Assembly: GCA_965221505.1 (NCBI GenBank)
Contig: CBDCSI010000001.1
Location: 1-64,000 of the forward strand
Source: CAZPXZ01 sp965221505
GTDB lineage: Bacteria > Pseudomonadota > Alphaproteobacteria > Rhodobacterales > CAZPXZ01
Direction: 5' to 3'
DNA: 64,000 nucleotides
Each line of letters begins with the position of its first letter. The first letter of the stretch is position 1. Position numbers and translations under genes: made by a program. Below the pieces are notes generated by a model, which worked only from the letters and a program-made list of their open reading frames with translations, did not search any database and was not told the DNA's origin. Shown one piece after another: positions 54,124 through 63,578 of the stretch.

Positions 54124-55110
54124 ATGTCGAGAGAGATTCGGATCGAGTTCGCCGAATACGGCGGACCGGAGGTTCTCCGCGTCGTCGAGCGCGAGGCCCC
54201 GACGCCGGGGGAGGGAGAGGTTCGCGTGCGCCACACGGCCGTCGGCGTGAACTTCATCGACACCTATCACCGGAGCGGGCTCTATCCGCTTCCGTCCCTG
54301 CCCAGCGGACTCGGAGCCGAAGCCGCCGGCGTGGTCGACGCCTGCGGTCCCGGCGTCGATTCGCTTCGCGAGGGCGACCGGGTCGCCTATTGCGGCGGCG
54401 CGCTCGGGGCGTACGCCGCGAGCCACCTGATCAAGGCCGACCGGGCGATCCGCATTCCCGCGTTTCTTTCCGATACGGACGCCGCCGCGGTCCTCCTGAA
54501 GGGGCTGACGGTGCAATACCTGATTCGCCAGATCTATCCGGTGCAGGCCGGCGAAACGGTGCTCTTTCATGCCGCCGCGGGCGGGGTCGGACTGATCGCC
54601 ATGCAGTGGCTTCGGGCGCTCGGCGTCACCGTGATCGGAACGGCCGGCTCGGAGGAGAAGGCCGAACTCGCGCGCGAGCACGGCTGCAGCCACGTGATCA
54701 TGTACCGCCAGGAGAGCGTTCCCGAGCGGGTTCGGGAGCTGACCGGCGGCGCCGGGGTGCCGGTGGTGTTCGATTCGGTCGGCAAGGACACCTTCGACGA
54801 CTCGCTGGATTGCCTCGCCCGCCGGGGACTGATGATCACCTTCGGAAACGCATCCGGCGCGGTTCCGCCGGTTCCCCCTGGCGTTCTGGCCTCGAAAGGT
54901 TCGCTGCTCCTGACCCGCCCGACCCTGTTCGACTTCGTCGTGACCCGGGAAGAGCTGGACGCGGCCGCGGACGACCTGTTCGCGGTCATGGAGTCTGGCG
55001 CGGTCAAGCCGATCATCAACCGGAAGTATCCGCTGACGGAAGCCCGGCAGGTGCACGAGGCGCTGGAAGCCCGCGAGACCCGGGGCTCCACGCTCCTGAT
55101 CCCGTCCTGA
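54124..55110 (+). CDS. qor: NADPH:quinone oxidoreductase, zinc-independent MDR family
   Basis: 328 residues, the length of E. coli QorA. N-terminal GroES-like domain (EYGGPEVLRVVE, RHTAVGVNFIDTYHRSGLYPLP), then the Rossmann domain with ETVLFHAAAGGVGLIAMQWLR. The AAAGGVG form of the nucleotide-binding loop and NFIDTYxRxGLY are typical quinone-reductase signatures. The catalytic zinc Cys of alcohol dehydrogenases is absent, as expected. Start MSREIRIEF follows GCAGGATC; the upstream extension is not protein-like. It reduces quinones or enones with NADPH in the cytosol. Gene of its own, upstream of rho. Confidence 0.9.
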   Translation: MSREIRIEFAEYGGPEVLRVVEREAPTPGEGEVRVRHTAVGVNFIDTYHRSGLYPLPSLPSGLGAEAAGVVDACGPGVDSLREGDRVAYCGGALGAYAASHLIKADRAIRIPAFLSDTDAAAVLLKGLTVQYLIRQIYPVQAGETVLFHAAAGGVGLIAMQWLRALGVTVIGTAGSEEKAELAREHGCSHVIMYRQESVPERVRELTGGAGVPVVFDSVGKDTFDDSLDCLARRGLMITFGNASGAVPPVPPGVLASKGSLLLTRPTLFDFVVTREELDAAADDLFAVMESGAVKPIINRKYPLTEARQVHEALEARETRGSTLLIPS

Positions 55111-55418
55111 GGCGCTCCGGCGCGGGCTCGAGGCCGGCTCCGACCGGTTCGGCTCGCGTTCGCGGAGCGTCGTCGGGGACCGGTCGCAGCCTTCGGAGAC
55201 GGGGCTGGCGCCCAAATCCGCCGAACGGTCGCCGATTCGAGCGGCGCGCCAACCTCTTGCGCTTCGCGTCGAAACGGCCTATGATCCGGGTGCCGGGGCG
55301 AACCAACGCTTCCGATCGACGCGGGCCGGAGTAGCCCGCGACCGTCTTCTGCCTTTCGAAGCATCTGTCCCTGGCTCTGCGCGTTCAGCGCATTCTGACT
55401 ACATCGGAACATCGGAAC
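55111..55418 (+). other. Leader region of rho
   Basis: About 0.3 kb without a gene. Just before the rho ATG an 8-base unit ACATCGGA is repeated in tandem (55401-55408 and 55409-55416). The second copy ends in GGA five bases before the start codon and probably serves as the ribosome-binding site. rho genes are commonly autoregulated through their leader; nothing here shows how. Confidence 0.45.
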
Positions 55419-56702
55419 ATGGAAGAACTGCTTGCTGCCGAACAGATTCGGTTGAGCGACCTCAAGGAGAGGACCCCCGCGGACCTGCTGGGGGTCGCCG
55501 AACAGCTGGAGATCGAGGACGCGGGCCTGCTTCGCAAGCAGGACATGATGTTCGCGATCCTCAAGGCGCTCGCCGAGCGAGACGTCGAAATCAGCGGCGG
55601 CGGCACCCTGGAAGTGCTGCAGGACGGATTCGGCTTCCTTCGCTCGAAGGAAGCCAACTATCTCGCCGGGCCCGACGACATCTACGTCTCGCCGCAACAG
55701 ATCCGACGCCACGGCCTGCGGACCGGCGACACCGTGGAGGGGCAGATCCGGGCGCCCCGGGAGGGCGAGCGCTATTTCGCGCTGCTCCGGCTCAACCGGA
55801 TCAATTTCGGGGAGCCGGAGGCGGTCCGCCATCGGGTCCACTTCGACAACCTCACGCCGCTCTATCCGAACGCGCATCTCGGCATGGAGATCGAGGACGC
55901 CGAAACGCGCGACCTTAGCGGGCGAATCATCGATCTGGTGGCGCCGCTCGGCAAGGGGCAGCGCGGTCTCGTCGTGGCGCCGCCCCGGACCGGCAAGACG
56001 GTGCTCTTGCAGAACATCGCGCATTGCATCACGGCGAATCACCCTGAGTGCTACCTGATCGTGCTCCTGATCGACGAGCGGCCGGAAGAGGTCACCGACA
56101 TGCAGCGTTCGGTGCAGGGCGAGGTGATCAGCTCGACCTTCGACGAGCCGGCCATCCGGCACGTGCAGGTCGCGGAGGTAGTGATCGAGAAGGCGAAGCG
56201 CCTCACGGAACACGGCAGGGACGTCGTGATCCTGCTCGATTCGATCACCCGGCTCGGCCGGGCCTACAACACCGTGGTGCCGAGTTCGGGCAAGGTGCTG
56301 ACCGGCGGCGTCGACGCCAACGCCCTGCAGCGGCCGAAGCGATTCTTCGGCGCCGCGCGCAACATCGAGGAGGGCGGTTCGCTCACCATCATCGCGACGG
56401 CGCTGATCGACACCGGCTCGCGGATGGACGAGGTGATCTTCGAGGAGTTCAAGGGAACCGGCAATTCGGAGATCATTCTCGACCGGAAGGTGGCCGACAA
56501 GCGCGTGTTCCCGGCCATCGATATCCTCCGCTCCGGCACGCGGAAGGAGGAGCTTCTGGTCGGGCGCGACGAGCTCACCAAGATGTTCGTCCTGCGACGC
56601 ATCCTGAACCCCATGGGAACCGTGGACGCTATCGAGTTCCTGATCGGGAAGATTCGTCAGACCAAGAACAACGACCAGTTCTTCCGCTCGATGAACGCCT
56701 GA
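55419..56702 (+). CDS. rho: Transcription termination factor Rho
   Basis: 427 residues. N-terminal helix bundle (LKERTPADLLGVAEQLEIE, RKQDMMFAILK), RNA-binding cold-shock-like domain (GTLEVLQDGFGFLRS, DDIYVSPQQIRRHGLRTGD) and RecA-type motor domain with Walker A APPRTGKTVLLQ, Walker B region DVVILLDSITRLGRAYN and R-loop HGR. The C-terminal MGTVDAIEFLIGKIRQTKNN is standard. Hexameric RNA helicase that ends transcription of untranslated RNA. Convergent with hemJ; the rho-hemJ-hemE neighbourhood is typical of Alphaproteobacteria. Confidence 0.97.
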   Translation: MEELLAAEQIRLSDLKERTPADLLGVAEQLEIEDAGLLRKQDMMFAILKALAERDVEISGGGTLEVLQDGFGFLRSKEANYLAGPDDIYVSPQQIRRHGLRTGDTVEGQIRAPREGERYFALLRLNRINFGEPEAVRHRVHFDNLTPLYPNAHLGMEIEDAETRDLSGRIIDLVAPLGKGQRGLVVAPPRTGKTVLLQNIAHCITANHPECYLIVLLIDERPEEVTDMQRSVQGEVISSTFDEPAIRHVQVAEVVIEKAKRLTEHGRDVVILLDSITRLGRAYNTVVPSSGKVLTGGVDANALQRPKRFFGAARNIEEGGSLTIIATALIDTGSRMDEVIFEEFKGTGNSEIILDRKVADKRVFPAIDILRSGTRKEELLVGRDELTKMFVLRRILNPMGTVDAIEFLIGKIRQTKNNDQFFRSMNA

Positions 56703-56718
56703 CCGGACGCCCCCGTCG

Positions 56719-56735
56719 GGGCCGCCGGGCGGCCC
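56719..56735. terminator. Bidirectional hairpin between rho and hemJ
   Basis: GGGCCG-CCGGG-CGGCCC forms a six-base-pair GC stem filling the gap between the convergent stop codons of rho and hemJ. It has no T-tract on either side but is placed to separate the two transcripts. Confidence 0.5.
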
Positions 56736-57185
56736 TCAGAACGGCCGGACGACGGCCAGGATCACGATCAGCGCCATGATGACGGCGGGCACTTCGTTGG
56801 CGATCCGGTAGAACCGCGGCGAGCGGGTGTCGGCGCCGGCTTCGAGATCCTTCCGCCACTTCCCGCAGAACCCGTGAAACGCCGTCAGGGCGAGGACCAG
56901 AACCAGCTTCGCGTGGATCCAATACTCGGCCGACCAGGCGATCGTGCCCGGGGTGAAGGCGAGCCAGAGTCCGAAGACCCAGGTCAGGATCATGGCCGGG
57001 TTCATGATCGCTTTCAGCAGTCGCCGTTCCATCACCTGGAACGTCGCCGCGGCCTCCGAACCGGGTCCTGCCTCGGCGTGGTAGACGAAGAGTCTCGGCA
57101 AATACAGAAGTCCCGCCATCCAGGCGATGACGGAGATCACGTGCGCGCTCTTGATCCAGAGTACGGGTTGGGCGAAGAGCTCCAT
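56736..57185 (-). CDS. hemJ: Protoporphyrinogen IX oxidase HemJ
   Basis: 149 residues with four membrane helices. The opening FAQPVLWIKSAHVISVIAWMAG with LLYLPRLFVYH contains the conserved His and Arg of HemJ. Later blocks MERRLLKAIMNPAMILTWVFG, LVLVLALTAFHGFCGKWRKDL and FYRIANEVPAVIMALIVILAV complete the family pattern. It oxidises protoporphyrinogen IX to protoporphyrin IX, the penultimate step of haem synthesis, in place of HemG or HemY. The start MELFAQP is chosen over the long open frame upstream, which overlaps hemE. It begins 11 bases after the hemE stop, so both are one transcription unit. Confidence 0.92.
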   Translation of the reverse strand: MELFAQPVLWIKSAHVISVIAWMAGLLYLPRLFVYHAEAGPGSEAAATFQVMERRLLKAIMNPAMILTWVFGLWLAFTPGTIAWSAEYWIHAKLVLVLALTAFHGFCGKWRKDLEAGADTRSPRFYRIANEVPAVIMALIVILAVVRPF

Positions 57186-57196
57186 GTCGGCTCCTG

Positions 57197-58261
57197 TCAG
57201 TTCGGGTTGCGGACGGCTGCCACCAGTCGCGCGACCCGGTCCGGGTCCGCGTCCGGGCGTATGCCGTGGCCGAGGTTGAAGACGTGCGGGCCCCGCCGGA
57301 AGGCGCGGCGGATCCGTGCGGCCTCCTCCTCCAGGCCCGCCGTTCCCGGCGCGAGCAGGCCGGGGTCGAGATTGCCCTGCACCGGCATCAGGGGCTGGAG
57401 CGTCTTCGCCGCCCATTCTGCGGGGATCGACTGGTCCAGCGCCAGGGCGCTGACGCCGGCGCCGCGCGCGAAGGCGAGGTAGCCCTCCGGTCCCGCGCCC
57501 CGCGGAAACCCGACGATCGGAACGTCGGGGAAACGGGCGCGCACGCCGTCGACGACGCGCGCGGCGGCCTCGATCGAATGGCGCCGGAACGCGTCCTGCG
57601 GCAGGGATCCGGCCCAGCTGTCGAAGAGTTGCAGCGCGTCCGCCCCGGCCTCCGCCTGCCGGCAGAGATAGCGGACTGTGGCGGCCTCGATCCGGCGCGA
57701 CAGGGCGGCGTATCCCTCCGGGTGGCGCTCGACCCATCCGAGCGCCGCTTCCTGTCCCCGTCCGCCGCCGATCATGTAGGTCGCCACCGTCCAGGGGGCG
57801 CCGGCGAACCCGATGAGGGCGGTCTGCGGCGGCAGGTTGCGGCGGACCCGGGCGACGGTCTCGTAGACCGGCGAGAGCGCCTCGTCCACGGCTTCGGGGG
57901 GCAGAAGACGGCGGAGGTCGCCGGGCGTCGCGAGCGCGTCGAGACGCGGGCCTTCCCCGTCGACGTAGTCGAGCGCCTGGCCGAGCGCGTGCGGGACGAG
58001 AAGGATGTCGGCGAACAGGATGGCGGCGTCGAGGCGGAAGCGCCGGACGGGCTGGAGCGTGACTTCCGCGGCCAGCTCCGGCGTCAGGCAGAGCTGCAGG
58101 AAGCTGCCGGCGCGCCGGCGGAGCCGGCGGTATTCGGGCAGGTAGCGGCCGGCTTGGCGCATGAGCCAGACGGGGGGCGGATCCAGGGCCTCGCCGGCCA
58201 GCGTCCGGAGGAGGGACGGGGCGGAATTCCGGGGGTCGGCGGGTTGTGCGGTGGAGTGCAT
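57197..58261 (-). CDS. hemE: Uroporphyrinogen decarboxylase HemE
   Basis: 354 residues. The N-terminal signature PPVWLMRQAGRYLPEYRRLR is the substrate-binding Arg loop. Further family blocks are FRLDAAILFADILLVPHALGQ, GFAGAPWTVATYMI with the second signature, and FNLGHGIRPDADPDRV near the end. Removes the four acetate carboxyls of uroporphyrinogen III to give coproporphyrinogen III. The start MHSTAQPADP is preferred over MLCRAM five codons upstream. Cotranscribed with hemJ; divergent from fdxA. Confidence 0.95.
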   Translation of the reverse strand: MHSTAQPADPRNSAPSLLRTLAGEALDPPPVWLMRQAGRYLPEYRRLRRRAGSFLQLCLTPELAAEVTLQPVRRFRLDAAILFADILLVPHALGQALDYVDGEGPRLDALATPGDLRRLLPPEAVDEALSPVYETVARVRRNLPPQTALIGFAGAPWTVATYMIGGGRGQEAALGWVERHPEGYAALSRRIEAATVRYLCRQAEAGADALQLFDSWAGSLPQDAFRRHSIEAAARVVDGVRARFPDVPIVGFPRGAGPEGYLAFARGAGVSALALDQSIPAEWAAKTLQPLMPVQGNLDPGLLAPGTAGLEEEAARIRRAFRRGPHVFNLGHGIRPDADPDRVARLVAAVRNPN

Positions 58262-58329
58262 CGCTCTACATAGCACTATGGCATGCGGGCGCAGATCGCA
58301 GCCGGCGCGGGCGGTTCGTGGACGGATTC

Positions 58330-58668
<339 letters not shown>

Positions 58669-59909
58669 GCCCTCGGCGCCCGGAGACGAACGGCAGGAGC
58701 TGGAGTCGCTCCGGGAGCGGGGTGTAGCCGGCGGGAGAAGTCCCAGGGCGCTTATGCGGCCGGGGCGTTGCATTGGTTCCGGCTTGGCGCGAGGCGGATG
58801 ACGGTACCCGGCGGCACGGCACCGGATCCGTCTGTTCGCACGAGGACGGAGCCGAACGACGCGGGTCCCGTGGGTTCGTCAATTCTGTCTCGGCACGGAC
58901 ATCAAAACGGGACGGTCGATCCGTGGTACCGCTTCGGTGCGCCCGCGGACTGGCAGTTGCCGATATGGGCACCGGCGGCGAGGGGCTTCGACTCCCGCAC
59001 TCTGTTCCTGGCGCTGGATAACCGGTTAACGCGCGATGTGGAGCCTCCCGTATGTCGGCAACACGGCTCTCGCCGATCGTCTGCGCGCGTCCCACGGAAC
59101 GACCGCGCCCGCCGGAGCGAACGTCCGCCGTCGGATCCCGCCGTCGCGGCCTGGCGACCGGGCCCGGTCCGCTGCAGCCGACGTTGCGGTCCGTGAACCG
59201 GGGACGACGAGAGACCAAGGTAGGTGTAGCGGAACCGCTTCGTTGTCTGTCCGTCAGTGCGCTGTGGGCCTATTCCCGGTCATGCGTTCGGCCCGGTCCT
59301 GGGCAGCGTGCCGCAAGTCTTCGAGGCCAGATACCGGATCTCGGACCGTGGCTGGTGGAGAGCGTTGCCGAACGGGGCTACGGAGGCTCGTGCGGGCGGG
59401 CCGACTCTCTGGCACATGTTGCCGGATGCGGTCGTCAGGATCGGGAAATCGTCTCGATATGGCGCTGCGCCACCCGAGGTGCGCCGGCGCGGGGTAGTTG
59501 CGCGGGAACGCTCGTGTGCTGGAGAGAATGACCGAAGTGGTCCTGCGAGGCTGCTGAACGAGGCACCGGGTGAGGCGAAAGTCGGGCAATATATCGTCTC
59601 GGACAGCAGGGAATTCACGTTGCGCGGAACTGCGAACAGCCCTGAGGCGCCGGTCCTGTGCCCGAGACGATCCGGTTCGTTCCGACGCGCGGGATACCCT
59701 GTCCCCGGAAGAAACCGTCGAGATTCGCAGTCTCGGCCAGCGGTATGCGGAACTGCCGCTTTTGTGGAAATTCCGGTAGGCGGGCCGATATGCCGACCGG
59801 CTGAATTACGTCTATGATGGCCACGGCAAGCCGGAGGACGTGCCATGGGCATAGCGGAAGCCGGAAGGACGTTCGGTGTCGTCGAAGCGGCAACCGGGTA
59901 TGCCGACCG
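58669..59909. other. Long intergenic region, possible gene debris
   Basis: About 1.24 kb. No frame shows a family pattern or good start. Near 59690-59780 a plus-strand frame reads RDTLSPEETVEIRSLGQRYA, weakly like GDTLSPE in the leader at 45.6 kb; this may be shared debris but I cannot support a gene. No tRNA seen. Confidence 0.45.
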
Positions 59910-61097
59910 ATGATCCGGGCTCCAGTCAAGCCGGAGCTCGTCCGCTGGGCGCGCGAGCGCGCCGGGATCGCGCAGGACGACTTGGCGGCGAAATTCCGCA
60001 AGCTGCCCGAATGGGAGAGCGGCAGCATCCGGCCCACCCTCAAGCAGCTGGAAGCGTTCGCCCGCGCCGTCCACGTGCCGTTCGGATACCTATTTCTGCC
60101 GGATCCGCCGGAGGAGCGCCTCCCGATTTCCGACTTCCGAACCGTCTCCGATGCAACGAAGGCCAAGGCGAGCCCGGATCTGATCGATACGCTCTATGCC
60201 ATGCAACGGCGGCAGGCGTGGCTGCGGGAGTATCTTGTCGAGAACGATGCGGAGCCGCTCGCCTTCGTGGCAAGCGCCCGGCTTGCGGACGAACCCGATG
60301 CCGTGGGTCGCGAAATGCGGCGAATCCTCGGCCTCGAAGAGGGTTGGGCGGCGGGAGTCCGCACGTGGCAGGAGGCCGCGAACGAGCTACGACGCATGAT
60401 CGAGGGGCTCGGCGTGATGGCCGTCGTCAACGGGGTCGTGGGGAACGATCCGCACCGCCGGTTGAGCGTGGAGGAATTCCGCGGCTTTGCGCTCACGGAT
60501 CGTTACGCGCCGTTGATTTTCGTCAACGGTGCGGATGCGAAGTCCGCCCAGATGTTCACGCTGGCTCATGAGTTGGCGCATATTTGGCTAGGCGAAGCGG
60601 GGCTATCCGGTTTCGAAAACCTGCTTCCGGGCGGCACGGGTGTGGAGGCATGGTGCAACCGGGCAGCGGCGGAATTCCTCGTGCCGTCGGAAGAGTTTCG
60701 GGTGCGATGGAGGCAGATCGGACGGGCACAGAATCGGTTTGAGGTCCTTGCGCGATCGTTTAGGGTGAGCCCCGTGGTTGCCGCCCGTCGAGCCATGGAC
60801 CTCAATCTCGTTGGGCGCGACGACTTCTTCGCATTCTACCGGCGCTATGCCGAGGAAGAGCGCCGCCGCGGCACGACATCGTCCGGGGGCGACTTCTACA
60901 ACAATCAGAATGCGCGCGTGGGCAAGCTATTTGCGACCCGTGCAATTAGAGCGGCGATGGAAGGGCAAATCGGTTTCAAGGAGGCTTACGAATTGACCGG
61001 TCTCCGGGGCGGGACGTTTCAGAATTACGCCGGACGGTTGGGTATCCGGCTTCCGTCATGGCGCAGCGACTCTACTTCGTGGACTCCGATGTCCTGA
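59910..61097 (+). CDS. XRE-family regulator fused to an ImmA/IrrE metallopeptidase
   Basis: 395 residues. N-terminal helix-turn-helix (LVRWARERAGIAQDDLAAKF, then LEAFARAVHVPFGYLFL), a linker with the FRT motif (PISDFRT), then the COG2856 peptidase with zinc site HELAHIWLGE and downstream NRAAAEFLVP (third ligand region). In this family the HTH part represses its own operon, and the peptidase cleaves a regulator or itself on a signal. The C-terminal YNNQNARVGKLFATRAIRAA block is common in versions paired with a DUF4411 PIN-like toxin, whose broken gene overlaps the 3-prime end here. The start MIRAPVKPELV is the last in-frame Met before the HTH. Confidence 0.88.
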   Translation: MIRAPVKPELVRWARERAGIAQDDLAAKFRKLPEWESGSIRPTLKQLEAFARAVHVPFGYLFLPDPPEERLPISDFRTVSDATKAKASPDLIDTLYAMQRRQAWLREYLVENDAEPLAFVASARLADEPDAVGREMRRILGLEEGWAAGVRTWQEAANELRRMIEGLGVMAVVNGVVGNDPHRRLSVEEFRGFALTDRYAPLIFVNGADAKSAQMFTLAHELAHIWLGEAGLSGFENLLPGGTGVEAWCNRAAAEFLVPSEEFRVRWRQIGRAQNRFEVLARSFRVSPVVAARRAMDLNLVGRDDFFAFYRRYAEEERRRGTTSSGGDFYNNQNARVGKLFATRAIRAAMEGQIGFKEAYELTGLRGGTFQNYAGRLGIRLPSWRSDSTSWTPMS

Positions 61098-61307
61098 TAG
61101 CGGCAAAGAATCTGTATTACGCGTTCGACATTTGCCCGGGCTTCTGGAAGTTCTTGATACACGGGAATCGGGGGGCTTGGCCTTCAGCACCGACCGGGTA
61201 CGCAACAAGCTGCTCGCGGGGGCACGACTGAAATCTGGGCAGCTATCCTCCTGCCGGATGGGATCTGGCCAACGGGCAAGTATGGACCGAACAGGGCATT
61301 GGCGTAA
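61058..61307 (+). pseudogene. Frameshifted DUF4411-type PIN-domain toxin
   Basis: The ATG at 61058 opens MAQRLYFVDSDVLIAAKNLY then YAFDICPGFWKFL, which matches the start of DUF4411 proteins (PIN-like fold; first catalytic Asp in VDSDV). A run of six G at about 61170 breaks the frame. The following GGLAFSTDRVRNKLLAG is in a second frame, and TEIWAAILLPDGIWPTGKYG is in a third. The uncorrected frame stops after 57 codons. It overlaps the XRE/ImmA gene by 40 bases, the normal order for this antitoxin-toxin pair. Probably inactive unless the frameshifts are sequencing errors. Confidence 0.7.
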
Positions 61308-61583
61308 GGTGAACAGACGTGAAGTGTATGATCTACTCACCCGAGTCTCGGAAGAATGCGCAATAGAGGTGGAGTGATTGTTGGCGATCCGCTTCAAGAG
61401 CAAGCGAAGAGCACGAATTCCCTTAAATTCGGCTTCTAGCAGAGCATGCTTACGCTCAACGCCGAAAGGATGGTGCAGTCTCCAAGTTAGAATGACAGAC
61501 TTCCGGGAGGGGTGAAGCGCAACTAGACTCATGATCACGCAGTCCCTGCGCAGTATCGTACCTACTCGTGAAGTCCGGGGTGC

Positions 61584-63578
61584 CTAATCAGGAACGCTGT
61601 GAGAAGAGCAAGCGCGAGGAGTAAACCGTGAAATTCGCTCGAATACCGCTTCAAAGCGCTTCAGGGACTCATTCACTGCAGGTGTGTCGACCTCCAGGAG
61701 TGCCGGGTGAGTCAAGAGATGATGCGCCGGATCGTAGTGCCCAAATATCGGATATCGATTGGGTAGTCTCCGAGAATGCGCTTCAGCCCTCTTCACGTTT
61801 CGAACCGTGTCCTCGTCGGCTGCAATCAAGTTCGCTACATCAAGGCGATGTTCACCCTGAAACCCATAGGTGTCATTCAGAAGCGTCGCAAAGAACTCCT
61901 CTGTGAAGAAATCCTCAATATCTGCTTCCTCCTTGTTGGCGATATCGGTCGCGAGTATGATACGTCCAGCTTCAAGAATACCAGAATGTCGCAGTCTATC
62001 AAGTGCGCGCCGTTGCCCTCGCTGAAAATCAGTCAACACCACTGTGTTCAGATTGTTCCCGCGGAAAAGCCGAACAAATGGCAGCACTTTGTCAATTCCA
62101 CCCGATGGACACACTGCCCACCTCGAATCTAAGTGCGTGCGACCAAGAGACTTGAGCCGATTGGATGCCGCCTGAAGGTAGAGAATGTCCGACGGTCCTT
62201 CCACGAGCAAAGTGTTCGGTCCGATGATTAGACTCTGAGTCACTTCGTAACCAATGGCTCCCAACAGCGGAAAATTCGTCTGCGGATCAGTCGTCAGTGC
62301 GTCTGCGCAAACCTTAGTCCCAACTGATCGCTCGCGGCCACGTTCGTCCCGCTGGACGACATCCTCCACAGTTCGTACGCTAAAAAGCTTGTCGGCAGGA
62401 ACCATGAAGGGCGAGTGTGTAGTGTAAATTAGTTGATGATTTGGTTCGAGTTGCTCTTCGAAGTAACGCAGCAGGTCCTTTTGCGCTGTGCCGTGCAACG
62501 ACAATCCCGGTTCGTCGAGCAGGATAATGACATCATCGTGAGACTCTTTGATCTGGGCAAACTTCACGAGGAACGAGAAGAACCAAATGAATCCCGCAGA
62601 CCTTTCTGAGAATGGCACCGAAACTCTATGGAGCTCGTTCCTCACGCGAGCACGCGCGACCGGCCCACTGTTGAACGGCGCTGGATCTTCAGACTTACCC
62701 TCGTCGAGCCGAACTTGGATAGTAAGACGGTCATTCTGAGTCCAGTAATTTAACATCTGGTCTGTTATATCATTCGCGGCGGCTTCGCATAAGGCGTTGA
62801 GCTCCTCAAACTTCGTAGCATCGACAAGATCGTTCAAGCGCGTTCCCGCGAACTCCAAGAAGTCCAAGAATACCCTGTCACTGTCGCTAACTTGATTGGC
62901 TTCCGTATCCCTATTCAATTGGTTGATTGAGACTTGACCGGACATTCTGTCATAGTGGGAGAAATAGAGAAAGCGCGGAGTCCTGGTCTCGAGAATGTTG
63001 ATAGCGAAGAGCTCCGCACTATTCTCCGGGTATCGATTAACCTCGTCCAGAATGGCGGACTGTGAGGTTGTAAGGGACTCGAGCTCTTCAAGAACGTCTG
63101 CACACGTGTCCGTCCGAGTCACTTTTCGAATTGGTTCCTTCTCCTCCATCGTCAAGTTGAACCGCTCAATTAGCCCTTGGAGCACTTCGCTTTCGTCAAT
63201 TGGCACCGACCAACGCGCTTCTATTGATCCATACGACTTATAAATCTTGACCCGGTCAATTTCTCCCGCGCACTCTCCCAGCGCATCTACCAGCGCGTCT
63301 TTATCATCTTGTTCGAGTTGCCATACCGTGGCAATGACTTGGGCATCGTCCTCCTTATGCCGCTCGTCATATCTTGTCAGGTGTCTGCGCGGATAATCTT
63401 CTGTCCTGTTATACTCCTTGTAACCAGAGTCTACTGATCTCAAACCCTCAAGAGCCTTGAGAAACGCAGTCTTTCCGGATTCATTCTTGCCGACGAGGCA
63501 TGTGGTGGAACCTATATCGACTGGGTTCGAGTCGTCGATGCAGCGAAAGTTAGTCGCGTGTGCGCTCAGGAGTTTCAT
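61584..63578 (-). CDS. OLD-family ATP-dependent nuclease (AAA ATPase plus TOPRIM)
   Basis: 664 residues. N-terminal SMC-like ATPase: FRCIDDSNPVDIGSTTCLVG then GKNESGKTAFLKAL (Walker A). A long helical insert follows, then signature FSERSAGFIWFFSFL, Walker B VIILLDEPGLSLH and switch YTTHSPFMV. The C-terminal TOPRIM nuclease has NTLLVEGPSDILYLQA (catalytic Glu) and NTVVLTDFQRGQ (Asp region). Such proteins are nucleases in phage defence or repair. A UvrD-like partner, as in Gabija, is not seen inside the window, so this may be a single-gene class 1 OLD. The start MKLLSAHATNF is preferred to the Met 13 codons upstream. Base composition is visibly more AT-rich than the rest, a sign of transfer. 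Confidence 0.85.
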   Translation of the reverse strand: MKLLSAHATNFRCIDDSNPVDIGSTTCLVGKNESGKTAFLKALEGLRSVDSGYKEYNRTEDYPRRHLTRYDERHKEDDAQVIATVWQLEQDDKDALVDALGECAGEIDRVKIYKSYGSIEARWSVPIDESEVLQGLIERFNLTMEEKEPIRKVTRTDTCADVLEELESLTTSQSAILDEVNRYPENSAELFAINILETRTPRFLYFSHYDRMSGQVSINQLNRDTEANQVSDSDRVFLDFLEFAGTRLNDLVDATKFEELNALCEAAANDITDQMLNYWTQNDRLTIQVRLDEGKSEDPAPFNSGPVARARVRNELHRVSVPFSERSAGFIWFFSFLVKFAQIKESHDDVIILLDEPGLSLHGTAQKDLLRYFEEQLEPNHQLIYTTHSPFMVPADKLFSVRTVEDVVQRDERGRERSVGTKVCADALTTDPQTNFPLLGAIGYEVTQSLIIGPNTLLVEGPSDILYLQAASNRLKSLGRTHLDSRWAVCPSGGIDKVLPFVRLFRGNNLNTVVLTDFQRGQRRALDRLRHSGILEAGRIILATDIANKEEADIEDFFTEEFFATLLNDTYGFQGEHRLDVANLIAADEDTVRNVKRAEAHSRRLPNRYPIFGHYDPAHHLLTHPALLEVDTPAVNESLKRFEAVFERISRFTPRACSSHSVPD

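Noticed and set aside
59640..59785. Possible short gene ending QRYAELPLLWKFR
   Set aside because: No start with a ribosome-binding site and no recognisable family; the weak likeness to the 45.6-kb leader is too short to trust.
61132..61377. An independent 81-aa gene after XRE/ImmA
   Set aside because: Its middle (GGLAFSTDRVRNKLLAG) is the out-of-frame continuation of the DUF4411-like gene, so it is better explained as pseudogene sequence.
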